Assembly (NCBI GenBank): GCA_038209145.1
Contig: JBBQXZ010000035.1
Location: 1 to 28,249 of the forward strand
Direction of reading: 5' to 3'
Length of the DNA stretch: 28,249 nt
Origin: Lunatibacter sp038209145
GTDB taxonomy: Bacteria > Bacteroidota > Bacteroidia > Cytophagales > Cyclobacteriaceae
Made by a program: the position numbers and the translations under genes. Under the pieces are notes generated by a model. That model worked only from the letters and a program-made list of their open reading frames with translations, ran no database searches and was not told where the DNA came from. Positions 1 through 7,732 of this stretch are shown here, one piece after another (positions within the stretch are counted from its first letter, which is position 1; each line of letters starts with the position of its first letter).

Positions 1-1
1 T

Positions 2-448
2 GAGAATGCCAGTATCAAGGACCTGCTGGTAATTCACCGGTCCAAAGCTGAATGCATGAGCTGCCACCAAAAGATGGACCCAATTGGATTCGGTCTTGAA
101 AACTTTGATCCGGTAGGACGCTGGCGCGACGGATATGGAGATCAGCCCATCATTGCTTGGGACACGCTTTCCACCGGTGAGATATTCAAAGGTCCGGCAG
201 AATTGAAGCAGATACTGGTGTCAAAGAAAGACTTATTTGCCAGAAATTTTTCTGAGAAAATATTTACTTATGCGATAGGTCGGAATGTCGAGTTCAAGGA
301 TGAATTGTACATCAAAGAGCTGGTGGAAAACCTGCTGGAAAATGACTTTGATACAGAAAAATTTATCATTGCGCTGGTCAAGAGTTATCCCTTTAGATTC
401 AAGGTAAACGACGAATCGGAAAAGTTCAGAATTTTGGCTAAAAACTAA
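2..448 (+). CDS. DUF1588/DUF1585 cytochrome-like protein, C-terminal part (5' end outside window)
   Basis: The frame is open from the window edge, so only about the last 148 residues are present. A haem-binding CxxCH site (C-M-S-C-H, codons at 53-67) is followed at once by a KMDPIGFGLENFDPVGRWR stretch, which is typical of the DUF1588 region. The rest, with a GPAELKQ segment and an F-T-Y-A-I-G-R-N motif, fits DUF1585. Known full-length members carry DUF1587/1595/1592/1588/1585 in order and are secreted, predicted c-type cytochrome-like proteins, best known from planctomycetes. They are commonly encoded next to HXXSHH (DUF1552) proteins, as here: the next gene starts 16 bp downstream. An internal ATG at 56 lies inside the haem motif and is not a credible start. 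The biochemical role of the family is not established. Family assignment is confident; function is not. Confidence 0.85.
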   Translation, partial: ENASIKDLLVIHRSKAECMSCHQKMDPIGFGLENFDPVGRWRDGYGDQPIIAWDTLSTGEIFKGPAELKQILVSKKDLFARNFSEKIFTYAIGRNVEFKDELYIKELVENLLENDFDTEKFIIALVKSYPFRFKVNDESEKFRILAKN

Positions 449-464
449 TTAGATTGATAATAAG

Positions 465-1844
465 ATGAGTAAATGGCATATCTCCCGAAGACGCATGCTG
501 AAAGGTTTGGGTGCAAGTGTAGCACTTCCATTCCTTCAGGCCATGGTTCCTCCCGGCATGAATTACTACAGCATGCCCAAAAAGCCGGTCCGGTTTTCCT
601 GTCTTTTCATGCCCAATGGCGTCAACAAAGACTTTTGGACTCCGGAGAGATCTGGAAGTGACTTTGACTTGAGCCTAACGCTCAGGCCTTTGGGAAATCT
701 GAAGAACGAGATTTTGGTACTGAATGAACTGATGAACAAGGGTTCCATTTTTCCAGGAGCTGACGGGCACTATGCAAAAGATTCCAATCTGTTGACTGCA
801 TTTCCCATTTACAAGACTGTTGGAGATAATCTTCACAGTGGGGGAATTTCATTTGATCAGTTGGTCGCCCAACTAAAAGGCCAGGATACCCCTTTCGACT
901 CCCTACAATACGGCTTGGAAAGGATCAATGCAGGGATTGACGGTGCAGTGGGTTTTACGCGGTTATACGGATCGGCTATCTCATGGAAAACACCTACCAT
1001 GCCATGCACCAAAGAAATAGAACCCCGGATGGCTTTTGACCGTCTTTTCCGGACGTTTCTACCTGATGTCAAGAAAAAAGATCAGACCTGGAAGCAAAGT
1101 GTTCTGGACCTGGTAAAAGAAGATGCTGACGACCTACAAAGGATATTGGGCCGGGCTGATCAGGATAAGCTGGAAGAATACATGGAATCCATACGTTCAG
1201 TGGAGCGGAGAATTTCCGATCAGGAGAGAAATAAAGCATTTGCCGATCAGATTACACCGGAAATCAGAAAGGAGCTGGTACATCTGAACATGCGAATAGA
1301 GGAATTCAATGAAATAAATGTAGGGGTGGATATTACAGAGAAAACAAGGCAGATGCTGGACATTATGACCCTGGCTTTCTGGAGCGATGCCACCCGGGTA
1401 ACTACGTTTATGTTCGGCAACTCGGTAAGCAACAGGAATTTTTCGTTCCTTCCGGGAGTTAGCGGAAGCCATCATCAACTTTCGCACCACCAAAATAATG
1501 CGGCCCAACTGGAGGAATATAGGATTATCAACGAATGGCATGTAGCACAATATGCCTATTTCTTAGAAAGGTTGCGTTCAATACCCGAAGGAGATGGTAA
1601 TTTGCTCGACCATTCCATCGTGATGTTTGCTTCAGGGTTGAGGGACGGTAATTCCCACTCCCCCTACAACTTACCTGTTTTGGTGGGAGGAAAAGGCGGA
1701 GGAGGACTGAAAACAGGTCAGAACCTTCAGTTTAAAAAAGAAACGCCATTATCCAATCTGTACCTTTCTATGGCCCATGTAATGGATATGCCAATGGAAT
1801 GCTTTGCGGACAGCACGGGAGAATTATGTGAAATCTATGCGTAA
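465..1844 (+). CDS. HXXSHH (DUF1552) family protein, Tat-exported, copy A
   Basis: This 459-residue protein begins with a twin-arginine-type leader (SRRRMLKGLG at residues 7-16, then a hydrophobic stretch ALPFLQAMV), so export of a folded protein is predicted. The family-naming motif HxxSHH is visible as H337-Q-L-S340-H341-H342. Other conserved blocks are F-M-P-N-G near residue 50, L-N-E-L-M near 86-90, A-F-W-S-D-A-T-R near 304-311 and A-S-G-L-R-D-G-N-S-H near the C-terminus. The family has no proven activity; the His/Asp-rich motifs suggest metal binding (inference). It sits 16 bp after the DUF1588/1585 gene, and its stop codon shares a base with an ATG (TAATG) leading into its paralogue. 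Copy B matches it along the full length at roughly four residues in five by eye. The start is supported by the leader and by the matching start in copy B. Confidence 0.9.
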   Translation: MSKWHISRRRMLKGLGASVALPFLQAMVPPGMNYYSMPKKPVRFSCLFMPNGVNKDFWTPERSGSDFDLSLTLRPLGNLKNEILVLNELMNKGSIFPGADGHYAKDSNLLTAFPIYKTVGDNLHSGGISFDQLVAQLKGQDTPFDSLQYGLERINAGIDGAVGFTRLYGSAISWKTPTMPCTKEIEPRMAFDRLFRTFLPDVKKKDQTWKQSVLDLVKEDADDLQRILGRADQDKLEEYMESIRSVERRISDQERNKAFADQITPEIRKELVHLNMRIEEFNEINVGVDITEKTRQMLDIMTLAFWSDATRVTTFMFGNSVSNRNFSFLPGVSGSHHQLSHHQNNAAQLEEYRIINEWHVAQYAYFLERLRSIPEGDGNLLDHSIVMFASGLRDGNSHSPYNLPVLVGGKGGGGLKTGQNLQFKKETPLSNLYLSMAHVMDMPMECFADSTGELCEIYA

Positions 1845-1900
1845 TGTCTTTGGCATACCAGCGGAAAAATAAAATTACAACCTTAAAGTCCCCGAATAAA

Positions 1901-3280
1901 ATGAGTAGATGGCATATTTCCCGACGGCGCATGCTAAAGGGGTTGGGTGCAAGCATAGCACTTCCTTTCCTTCAGGCAATGGTTCCCCCTGGTATGAACT
2001 ACTACAACATGCCCAAAAAGCCAGTCCGGTTTTCCTGTCTATTCATGCCAAACGGAGTAAATAAATTCCATTGGACTCCAGAAAAATTCGGGACCGATTT
2101 TGAGCTGAGCCGTACCTTAATGCCTTTGCAAAATATTAAAAGTGAGGTCCTGATCCTGAATGAACTGATGAACAAAGGTTCCATATTCCCGGGAGCAGAA
2201 GGTCACTTTGCGAAAACGGCCAATATCATGACCGGGTATCCTATCTATAAAACCATGGGGGAAAATCTGAATGTGGGCGGAATATCTTTTGACCAACTGG
2301 TAGCCCAACACAAGGGTCAGGACACCCCCTTTGATTCTTTGCAGTTTGGTACGGAAAGGATCAATTCAGGGATTTGTGGTGCCACAGGGTTTACCCGGCT
2401 ATACGGGTCTGCCATCTCCTGGAAAACCCCGACTATGCCATGCAGTAGGGAAATAGAACCCAGAATGGCTTTTGACAGATTATACCGAACTTTTTTACCT
2501 GATGCCAAACAGCAGGACAAAACCTGGAAACAGAGTGTATTGGATTTGGTCAAGGACGATGCAGATGATCTGCAACGGATTTTGGGAAGGGCAGATCAGG
2601 ATAAATTGGAAGAATACCTAGAATCAATCCGGTCAGTAGAACGCCGCATAGGCGATGATGATAAAATCAAAGCTTATGAGGAACATATCACCCCGGAAAT
2701 CCGCAAGGAGCTGGTACACCTGAATATGCGTATAGAAGAATTCAACGAAACCCATGTCGGCGTAGACAATACCGAGAAAATCCGCCAAATGCTTGACATT
2801 ATGGTCCTGGCATTTTGGAGTGACGCAACCCGAATCAGTACTTTTATGTTCGGCAACTCTGCCAGTAACAGGAATTTTTCCTTCCTCCCCGGTGTAAGCG
2901 GAAGCCATCACCAAATTTCGCACCATCAGAACCACGAGGACCAAATGGAGGAATACCGGAAAATCAACGAATATTATGTAGCACAATATGCCTATTTTTT
3001 GGAACGCATGCGTTCCGTTCCTGAAGGAGATGGTACCTTGCTGGACAACGCCATTGTAATGTTTGCTTCCGGATTAAGGGATGGAAATTCCCATTCTTCT
3101 TATAACCTGCCGATTTTGGTAGGTGGGAAAGGAGGGGGCCGTCTGAAAACCGGACAGAATTTACAATTTAAAAAGGAAACCCCGTTGACCAACCTTTATC
3201 TTTCCATGGCCAGGGTAATGGATATGCCTTTGGAATGTTTTGCCGATAGTACCGGTGAACTGTGTGAAATCTATTCCTAA
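1901..3280 (+). CDS. HXXSHH (DUF1552) family protein, Tat-exported, copy B (tandem paralogue)
   Basis: This is a second 459-residue HXXSHH protein, colinear with copy A and also carrying the twin-arginine leader (SRRRMLKGLG) and the motif H-Q-I-S-H-H at 337-342. The reading frame is open back to an ATG at 1844 that overlaps the stop codon of copy A as TAATG. That start would add 19 residues ahead of the leader, push the RR motif inward and break the match to copy A, so the ATG at 1901 is preferred. The 1844 start remains possible as a translational-coupling start. Differences from copy A cluster at residues 55-75, 103-125 and 250-262, while the catalytic-looking motifs are unchanged, so both copies appear functional. 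The cytochrome/LRR gene follows 16 bp downstream. Function is unknown; a heterodimer or two substrate variants are possible (inference). Confidence 0.88.
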   Translation: MSRWHISRRRMLKGLGASIALPFLQAMVPPGMNYYNMPKKPVRFSCLFMPNGVNKFHWTPEKFGTDFELSRTLMPLQNIKSEVLILNELMNKGSIFPGAEGHFAKTANIMTGYPIYKTMGENLNVGGISFDQLVAQHKGQDTPFDSLQFGTERINSGICGATGFTRLYGSAISWKTPTMPCSREIEPRMAFDRLYRTFLPDAKQQDKTWKQSVLDLVKDDADDLQRILGRADQDKLEEYLESIRSVERRIGDDDKIKAYEEHITPEIRKELVHLNMRIEEFNETHVGVDNTEKIRQMLDIMVLAFWSDATRISTFMFGNSASNRNFSFLPGVSGSHHQISHHQNHEDQMEEYRKINEYYVAQYAYFLERMRSVPEGDGTLLDNAIVMFASGLRDGNSHSSYNLPILVGGKGGGRLKTGQNLQFKKETPLTNLYLSMARVMDMPLECFADSTGELCEIYS

Positions 3281-3296
3281 AATCCTGAAATTCTAA

Positions 3297-4790
3297 ATGC
3301 AAAAAGTGTCGGCTTCATTTATATCATTTAAAAAGAATGTCATAAAGTTTCGGTTTGTCTTATTGTTTATCGCAATTGGTATACTCTTCCTGCCTCTAAT
3401 TCAGCCTGCTGGAGAAGAAGTTCCGGATTTTGTTTACTTTTTTGGGCGATTTCATCCCTTAGTAATTCATTTCCCCATTGTTCTTGTATTCCTGGTCCTA
3501 TTTTTTGAGCTTTTAAAAAGGTTTAAAAAAGTACCCATTTCGGCAAACCTCATTGGAATTATACTTGTCATAGCACTTTTGGGGAGCTTGGTTGCCTTGG
3601 GTCTGGGGTTTTTGTTGTTTTATACCGGAGAATATGCAGGGGACATCATGGAGCGGCATCTTTGGGGCGGGGTAATTCTTACAGCAGCTTTGGCTTTGGC
3701 CTGTTTTCTTTTCCTCCAATCTTATCAATCAGGATCCAGTATAAGCTATTTATCCTATTTCATTGTGTTGGTTTTTGCCAATGTGGCGTTGTTTTACACC
3801 AGTCACCAGGGAGGATCGTTGACACATGGAAGTGAGTTTCTTACGGAATACATGCCATCAATTAACACCCAAGACGATGAATGGGAACCCAAACCCATGG
3901 AAGAAATGCTGGTTTTTGAGGACATGATCATCCCCATCATGGATAAAAAATGCATGAGCTGTCACAACTCCAATAAGACTAAAGGGGAATTGATTCTGAC
4001 TTCCTATGAGGATATATTAAAAGGTGGAAAAAGTGAACATCCAACGCTAAAACCAGGCGATCTTGGCAAAAGTGAAATGTATCGGCGGGTGATGCTCCCT
4101 GTTGATGATAATAAGCACATGCCCCCCGATGGCAAGGTTCCATTGACCCAAGAAGAAATCACCTTATTGGAATGGTGGATAAAGAATGGTGCCGAACCGG
4201 AATTACTGGTTCAGGAAGCCTCTCAGGATCCGCAATTGCAACCTTTCATCACTACCTTCATCAGTGATCTGGAAAACCAAAGGAAGGCCAGATACATGCT
4301 AAAGAAAGAACTGGAGAGTATGATCATTTCTGTATCCACTGGAAACAAGTACAAACTGGGTTTGGATGAATTTGGTGATGGTAGGATAGCGCTATCCATG
4401 TCCTTCCCTCCTACCTCATTTGAAGACAATGATTTGATGGACCTGCATCCCCTTTACCCTCAAATTTCCAAGGCCTCACTGGTATCCAGCAACATTACCG
4501 ATGATGCTTTTTATTATATTGGTCAGATGGCTTCACTCCGGGAGCTTTACCTGCAGCAGACTAAGATCAATGGTTCCGGTCTGGTCTTCCTGGCCAAGCT
4601 TTCCAAACTTCAACTGCTTGACCTTTCCAAAACAGCCATAGAAGATGGGCACCTTTTGCATGTATTGAAGATTGGGGGCCTTCAGGACCTTTACCTCAAC
4701 AGTACTCAAGTTTCCCCGGAAGTGATCAAGGCCATACAGGTAAACCGTCCGGATGTAACCATCCACCTTGAGCGGGGCAATTTCTTTTAA
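3297..4790 (+). CDS. membrane protein with DUF2231-like region, c-type haem site and leucine-rich repeats
   Basis: The 497-residue protein has three parts. Residues 1-170 hold about five hydrophobic segments (roughly 19-36, 57-75, 82-108, 122-140, 150-168), with R-F-H-P-L-V-I-H-F-P at 51-60 resembling DUF2231 membrane proteins. Residues 195-300 form a planctomycete-type cytochrome c domain: C219-M-S-C222-H223 binds haem, and K-H-M-P-P at 273-277 probably supplies the axial methionine. Residues 390-475 contain leucine-rich repeats (L-R-E-L-Y-L, L-Q-L-L-D-L, L-Q-D-L-Y-L), probably a binding surface. It closes the HXXSHH operon, 16 bp after copy B. A role as the membrane anchor and electron-transfer partner of the upstream exported proteins is an inference. 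The architecture is clear; the biological substrate is not. Confidence 0.85.
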   Translation: MQKVSASFISFKKNVIKFRFVLLFIAIGILFLPLIQPAGEEVPDFVYFFGRFHPLVIHFPIVLVFLVLFFELLKRFKKVPISANLIGIILVIALLGSLVALGLGFLLFYTGEYAGDIMERHLWGGVILTAALALACFLFLQSYQSGSSISYLSYFIVLVFANVALFYTSHQGGSLTHGSEFLTEYMPSINTQDDEWEPKPMEEMLVFEDMIIPIMDKKCMSCHNSNKTKGELILTSYEDILKGGKSEHPTLKPGDLGKSEMYRRVMLPVDDNKHMPPDGKVPLTQEEITLLEWWIKNGAEPELLVQEASQDPQLQPFITTFISDLENQRKARYMLKKELESMIISVSTGNKYKLGLDEFGDGRIALSMSFPPTSFEDNDLMDLHPLYPQISKASLVSSNITDDAFYYIGQMASLRELYLQQTKINGSGLVFLAKLSKLQLLDLSKTAIEDGHLLHVLKIGGLQDLYLNSTQVSPEVIKAIQVNRPDVTIHLERGNFF

Positions 4791-4898
4791 TGAAGTAAGG
4801 TGGGGATAGTGGATATTTCAGAGGTAGGGTTGATCAATTCAGCTCAATTTTTATATTTTGTTGATTTACTATGCAAGGCACCTCAAATGAATTATTTC

Positions 4899-6368
4899 CT
4901 ACTCGCTTTGCTCCTGCTTTTGTCGGATGAAATACGCGTTGTTGTCATACTTTGATGCGGCCGCCCATTTTTCGTTTACTTTCGGTAGATAGGTAGCCAA
5001 TTCCCCGATGATGAATTGATTTTTGGGATCCGAGGCAATATTATGCCATTCTTGGGGATCTTGAACCAAGTCATATAACTCCTCCGAACCGTCCTCATAT
5101 CGGATATATCGATGGGATTCAGTTACGATGGCATGGTTGTTTCTGGCCCAGGTGGTAATTGCGGGATGTGACCATTGAAGCGTTGAATCTTGAATAAGAG
5201 GCACAATACTTCTGGACTCGATAGCGGGTACCTGCGGAAGCCCTGCCAACTCAGCCAAAGTAGGATAGATAGAAAACAACTCCACGGGAACATCAATCCG
5301 TACGTTTTCGGGAATACCAGGTCCGGCAAAAACGAGGGGAGACAGCGTAGCCCGATTCCAAAGTGCCACTTTGGCAAAGGTACCCTTTTCGCCCAAGCGG
5401 TATCCATGGTCCGACCAAAGGACCACGATGGTATTTGCGGCGTGAGGACTTCTCTCCAATGCATCCAACACCTCGCCTATATAATGATCTACAAAAGAAA
5501 CACTGGCCAAATACCCCTGAAGGATGTTTTTCCATTGGTTGTTTTCAATGGCCCACTCGGTGGTAGGCATCATGGGAAGATCATCAATCTCCAACGCAAT
5601 GGGAGGTAAATCCGCTCTGTCGGTTGGCAGGTAGTCAGGAAGATGAATGGTCGCCGTATCATACATGTCAAACCATTTTTGGGGTACATGCCAGGGAACA
5701 TGGGGCCTAAGAAATCCAACCGCCAAGAAAAAAGGGGAGGAATATGGCTTAGTTAACCTTTCCACGGCCCATTTGGCAGTCCGGTAATCCGGCATCTGAT
5801 CATCCCGCTCGGGAAATGCGCCCCAATCGGTAGACGTTCCCTTTTTTTCCCACTGAAAATGTTGGGAAGGAGAAGGTCCAAATCCCCGCTCCCTTCCGCC
5901 ACTCTCGTCAAACAACCCCTCAGGGGCATGTTCGTGAAATACTTTTCCTATAGCCATGGTATGATACCCCGCATCTTTAAAATATTGCGGCATCAACGAC
6001 ACATTCCTGGTGGCTTTATTGGTATCCTGGATTAAGTCATCGGCCAAAAACCCATAAATACCCGTAGTTGACGGCCTCAAGCCCGTCATAATCGCTACCC
6101 GGGAGGGGCTGCACATAGGTGCCTGGCATTGGGCATTGGCAAAAAGGGTTCCCCGCTCAATCAGCTTGTCCAAGTTGGGCGTGATGGCATCCGGATGCCC
6201 CATCCCGCCAATAAAATCATTGAGATCATCGACAGCAATTAACAGGACATTTGGAGGGGATTGTTGAGAGGTGCTTTCTTTGGTTTTAAAGACGGGAAAG
6301 GCAAACAACAGCACTGCGAGCATCATAAAAGCAAACAGGGAAGAAATAAAGCAAAACGGATAGTTCAT
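4899..6368 (-). CDS. secreted sulfatase, iduronate-2-sulfatase-like
   Basis: The 489-residue protein starts with a hydrophobic signal segment (residues 8-26) and then the sulfatase N-terminus V-D-D-L-N with metal-binding D47/D48. The formylglycine motif is C86-S-P-S-R90, followed by T-G-L-R-P-S. Further sulfatase landmarks are G-K-V-F-H (K142, H145), R-P-H-V-P-W (H223), W-S-D-H-G (D320, H321) and K333. The order and the F-L-R-P-H-V-P-W block resemble iduronate-2-sulfatases, which hydrolyse 2-O-sulfate esters of uronic acids; the true substrate here may be a marine sulfated glycan (inference). The cysteine type of motif needs an anaerobic or FGE-type maturase, and none is encoded in this window. 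It is convergent with the HXXSHH operon and divergent from the amidohydrolase gene. Length is normal for the family. Confidence 0.92.
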   Translation of the reverse strand: MNYPFCFISSLFAFMMLAVLLFAFPVFKTKESTSQQSPPNVLLIAVDDLNDFIGGMGHPDAITPNLDKLIERGTLFANAQCQAPMCSPSRVAIMTGLRPSTTGIYGFLADDLIQDTNKATRNVSLMPQYFKDAGYHTMAIGKVFHEHAPEGLFDESGGRERGFGPSPSQHFQWEKKGTSTDWGAFPERDDQMPDYRTAKWAVERLTKPYSSPFFLAVGFLRPHVPWHVPQKWFDMYDTATIHLPDYLPTDRADLPPIALEIDDLPMMPTTEWAIENNQWKNILQGYLASVSFVDHYIGEVLDALERSPHAANTIVVLWSDHGYRLGEKGTFAKVALWNRATLSPLVFAGPGIPENVRIDVPVELFSIYPTLAELAGLPQVPAIESRSIVPLIQDSTLQWSHPAITTWARNNHAIVTESHRYIRYEDGSEELYDLVQDPQEWHNIASDPKNQFIIGELATYLPKVNEKWAAASKYDNNAYFIRQKQEQSE

Positions 6369-6566
6369 CTAGCTAATGGATAGATCGGCAAGGTTATGAT
6401 TACTGGGGATGGAAAATTTCGACCCAAAGGAAATACGGCTATTTCTTTAAATGCCGCTTCAAATTACAAGAAAATCAATCAAATTAACCTCCAGTTAGGT
6501 AAAATAATTGGAAAAACCACCGGATTTTTCGTAATATGCCATTCAAAGGATGTATCTCCTACCGCC

Positions 6567-7706
6567 ATGAGCAAAACGAAGCTAACCTACTTATTCTCTC
6601 TATTGACGATGACACTATTTACTCAGTGCAATTCACCCAAAGAAACTGCCGCACAGGACGAATCTCTGGAATTTTACACGTTGGAAGATTTTCAAACGGT
6701 CAAAAAACACGATGTCCATGTACACCTTTATACGGACTTTGATACGCTGTTTCTGGATCAGGCCATAGCGGATAACTTTACGCTGGTCAATATAAGTGTC
6801 TACACCTCTCCGAACCGGACCCCGGAATCCCAGGATAATTTCTCCCTTTACCTGATCGAAAAATACCCCAAAGATCTGGCTTTTATAAGTACCTTTTCCC
6901 TTGAGGGATTCAACGAACCCGGCTGGACAGAAAAAACACTGGCCTACCTAAAGCACGCCATCGATAAAGGGGCCATCGGCGTAAAAGTTTGGAAGAACAT
7001 CGGGCTGGAACTGAAAAACAAGGAGAATGAGTTTGTCATGATTGACGACAAAGCTTTTGAACCCATTATGAAATTGCTTGCCGAAAACAACGTCACACTT
7101 TTGGGCCATTTGGGGGAGCCGCGAAACACCTGGCTTCCAATAGAGGAAATGACCGTGAAGGGTGACCGGGATTATTTCTCCGAAAACCCGAAGTACCACA
7201 TGTACCTGCATCCGGATTATCCCAACTACGAGGCCCAAATTGCGGCAAGAGACCGGTTGTTGGAAATAAACCCCGAACTGAATTTTGTCGGGGCCCACCT
7301 GGGAAGTCTGGAATGGAGCGTGGATGAATTGGCAAAAAGACTGGACAAATATCCCAATATGGCCGTGGACATGGCAGAAAGAATTTCCCATCTGCAACAC
7401 CAAGCTGTTTCAGACTGGCAACGGGTCCATGACTTTTTCATCACCTATCAGGACCGGATCATTTATGGCACTGACTTACGGAAAAGTGCATCAGACATTA
7501 CAGCCAATGGGCTGACAACCACCGATGAAATCAGAGATCATGCCCATGAAATCTGGCTTCGCCATTGGCGTTTTTTTGTGACGGATGGGGAAATGGAAGT
7601 TCCAAAAGTCACCGGAAAATTCCGTGGCATGAAACTTCCCAAGTCTGTAATTGACAAAATATACCGTACCAATGCGGAGAAGTGGTATCCGCGACTTAAC
7701 CCATAA
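6567..7706 (+). CDS. amidohydrolase-family (TIM-barrel) lipoprotein
   Basis: The ATG at 6567 is chosen because it opens a lipoprotein signal (residues 1-20, hydrophobic, then C21 after L-F-T-Q). An upstream ATG at 6396 would add 57 residues with no signal character. The mature 379-residue form carries amidohydrolase-2 landmarks: H51-V-H53 after strand 1, G-V-K-V-W-K (K140), L-L-G-H-L-G-E-P (H181), V-G-A-H-L-G-S (H244) and I-Y-G-T-D (D303). These residues usually bind one divalent metal and activate water or support decarboxylation. Related Bacteroidota proteins are annotated as metal-dependent hydrolases without a defined substrate. The GH109-like gene begins 26 bp downstream on the same strand, which suggests co-transcription. 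Family is confident; substrate is unknown. Confidence 0.85.
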   Translation: MSKTKLTYLFSLLTMTLFTQCNSPKETAAQDESLEFYTLEDFQTVKKHDVHVHLYTDFDTLFLDQAIADNFTLVNISVYTSPNRTPESQDNFSLYLIEKYPKDLAFISTFSLEGFNEPGWTEKTLAYLKHAIDKGAIGVKVWKNIGLELKNKENEFVMIDDKAFEPIMKLLAENNVTLLGHLGEPRNTWLPIEEMTVKGDRDYFSENPKYHMYLHPDYPNYEAQIAARDRLLEINPELNFVGAHLGSLEWSVDELAKRLDKYPNMAVDMAERISHLQHQAVSDWQRVHDFFITYQDRIIYGTDLRKSASDITANGLTTTDEIRDHAHEIWLRHWRFFVTDGEMEVPKVTGKFRGMKLPKSVIDKIYRTNAEKWYPRLNP

Positions 7707-7732
7707 CCTAGCCCTAAAGAACCCAAAAAAAC

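Noticed and set aside
4791..4898. Possible terminator between the convergent cytochrome/LRR and sulfatase genes
   Set aside because: Only 4-bp complementary arms near 4830-4850 were found and no stable stem with a T-run.
6396..6566. 57-residue N-terminal extension of the amidohydrolase
   Set aside because: It would place the lipoprotein signal inside the chain; the ATG at 6567 gives a normal lipoprotein start.
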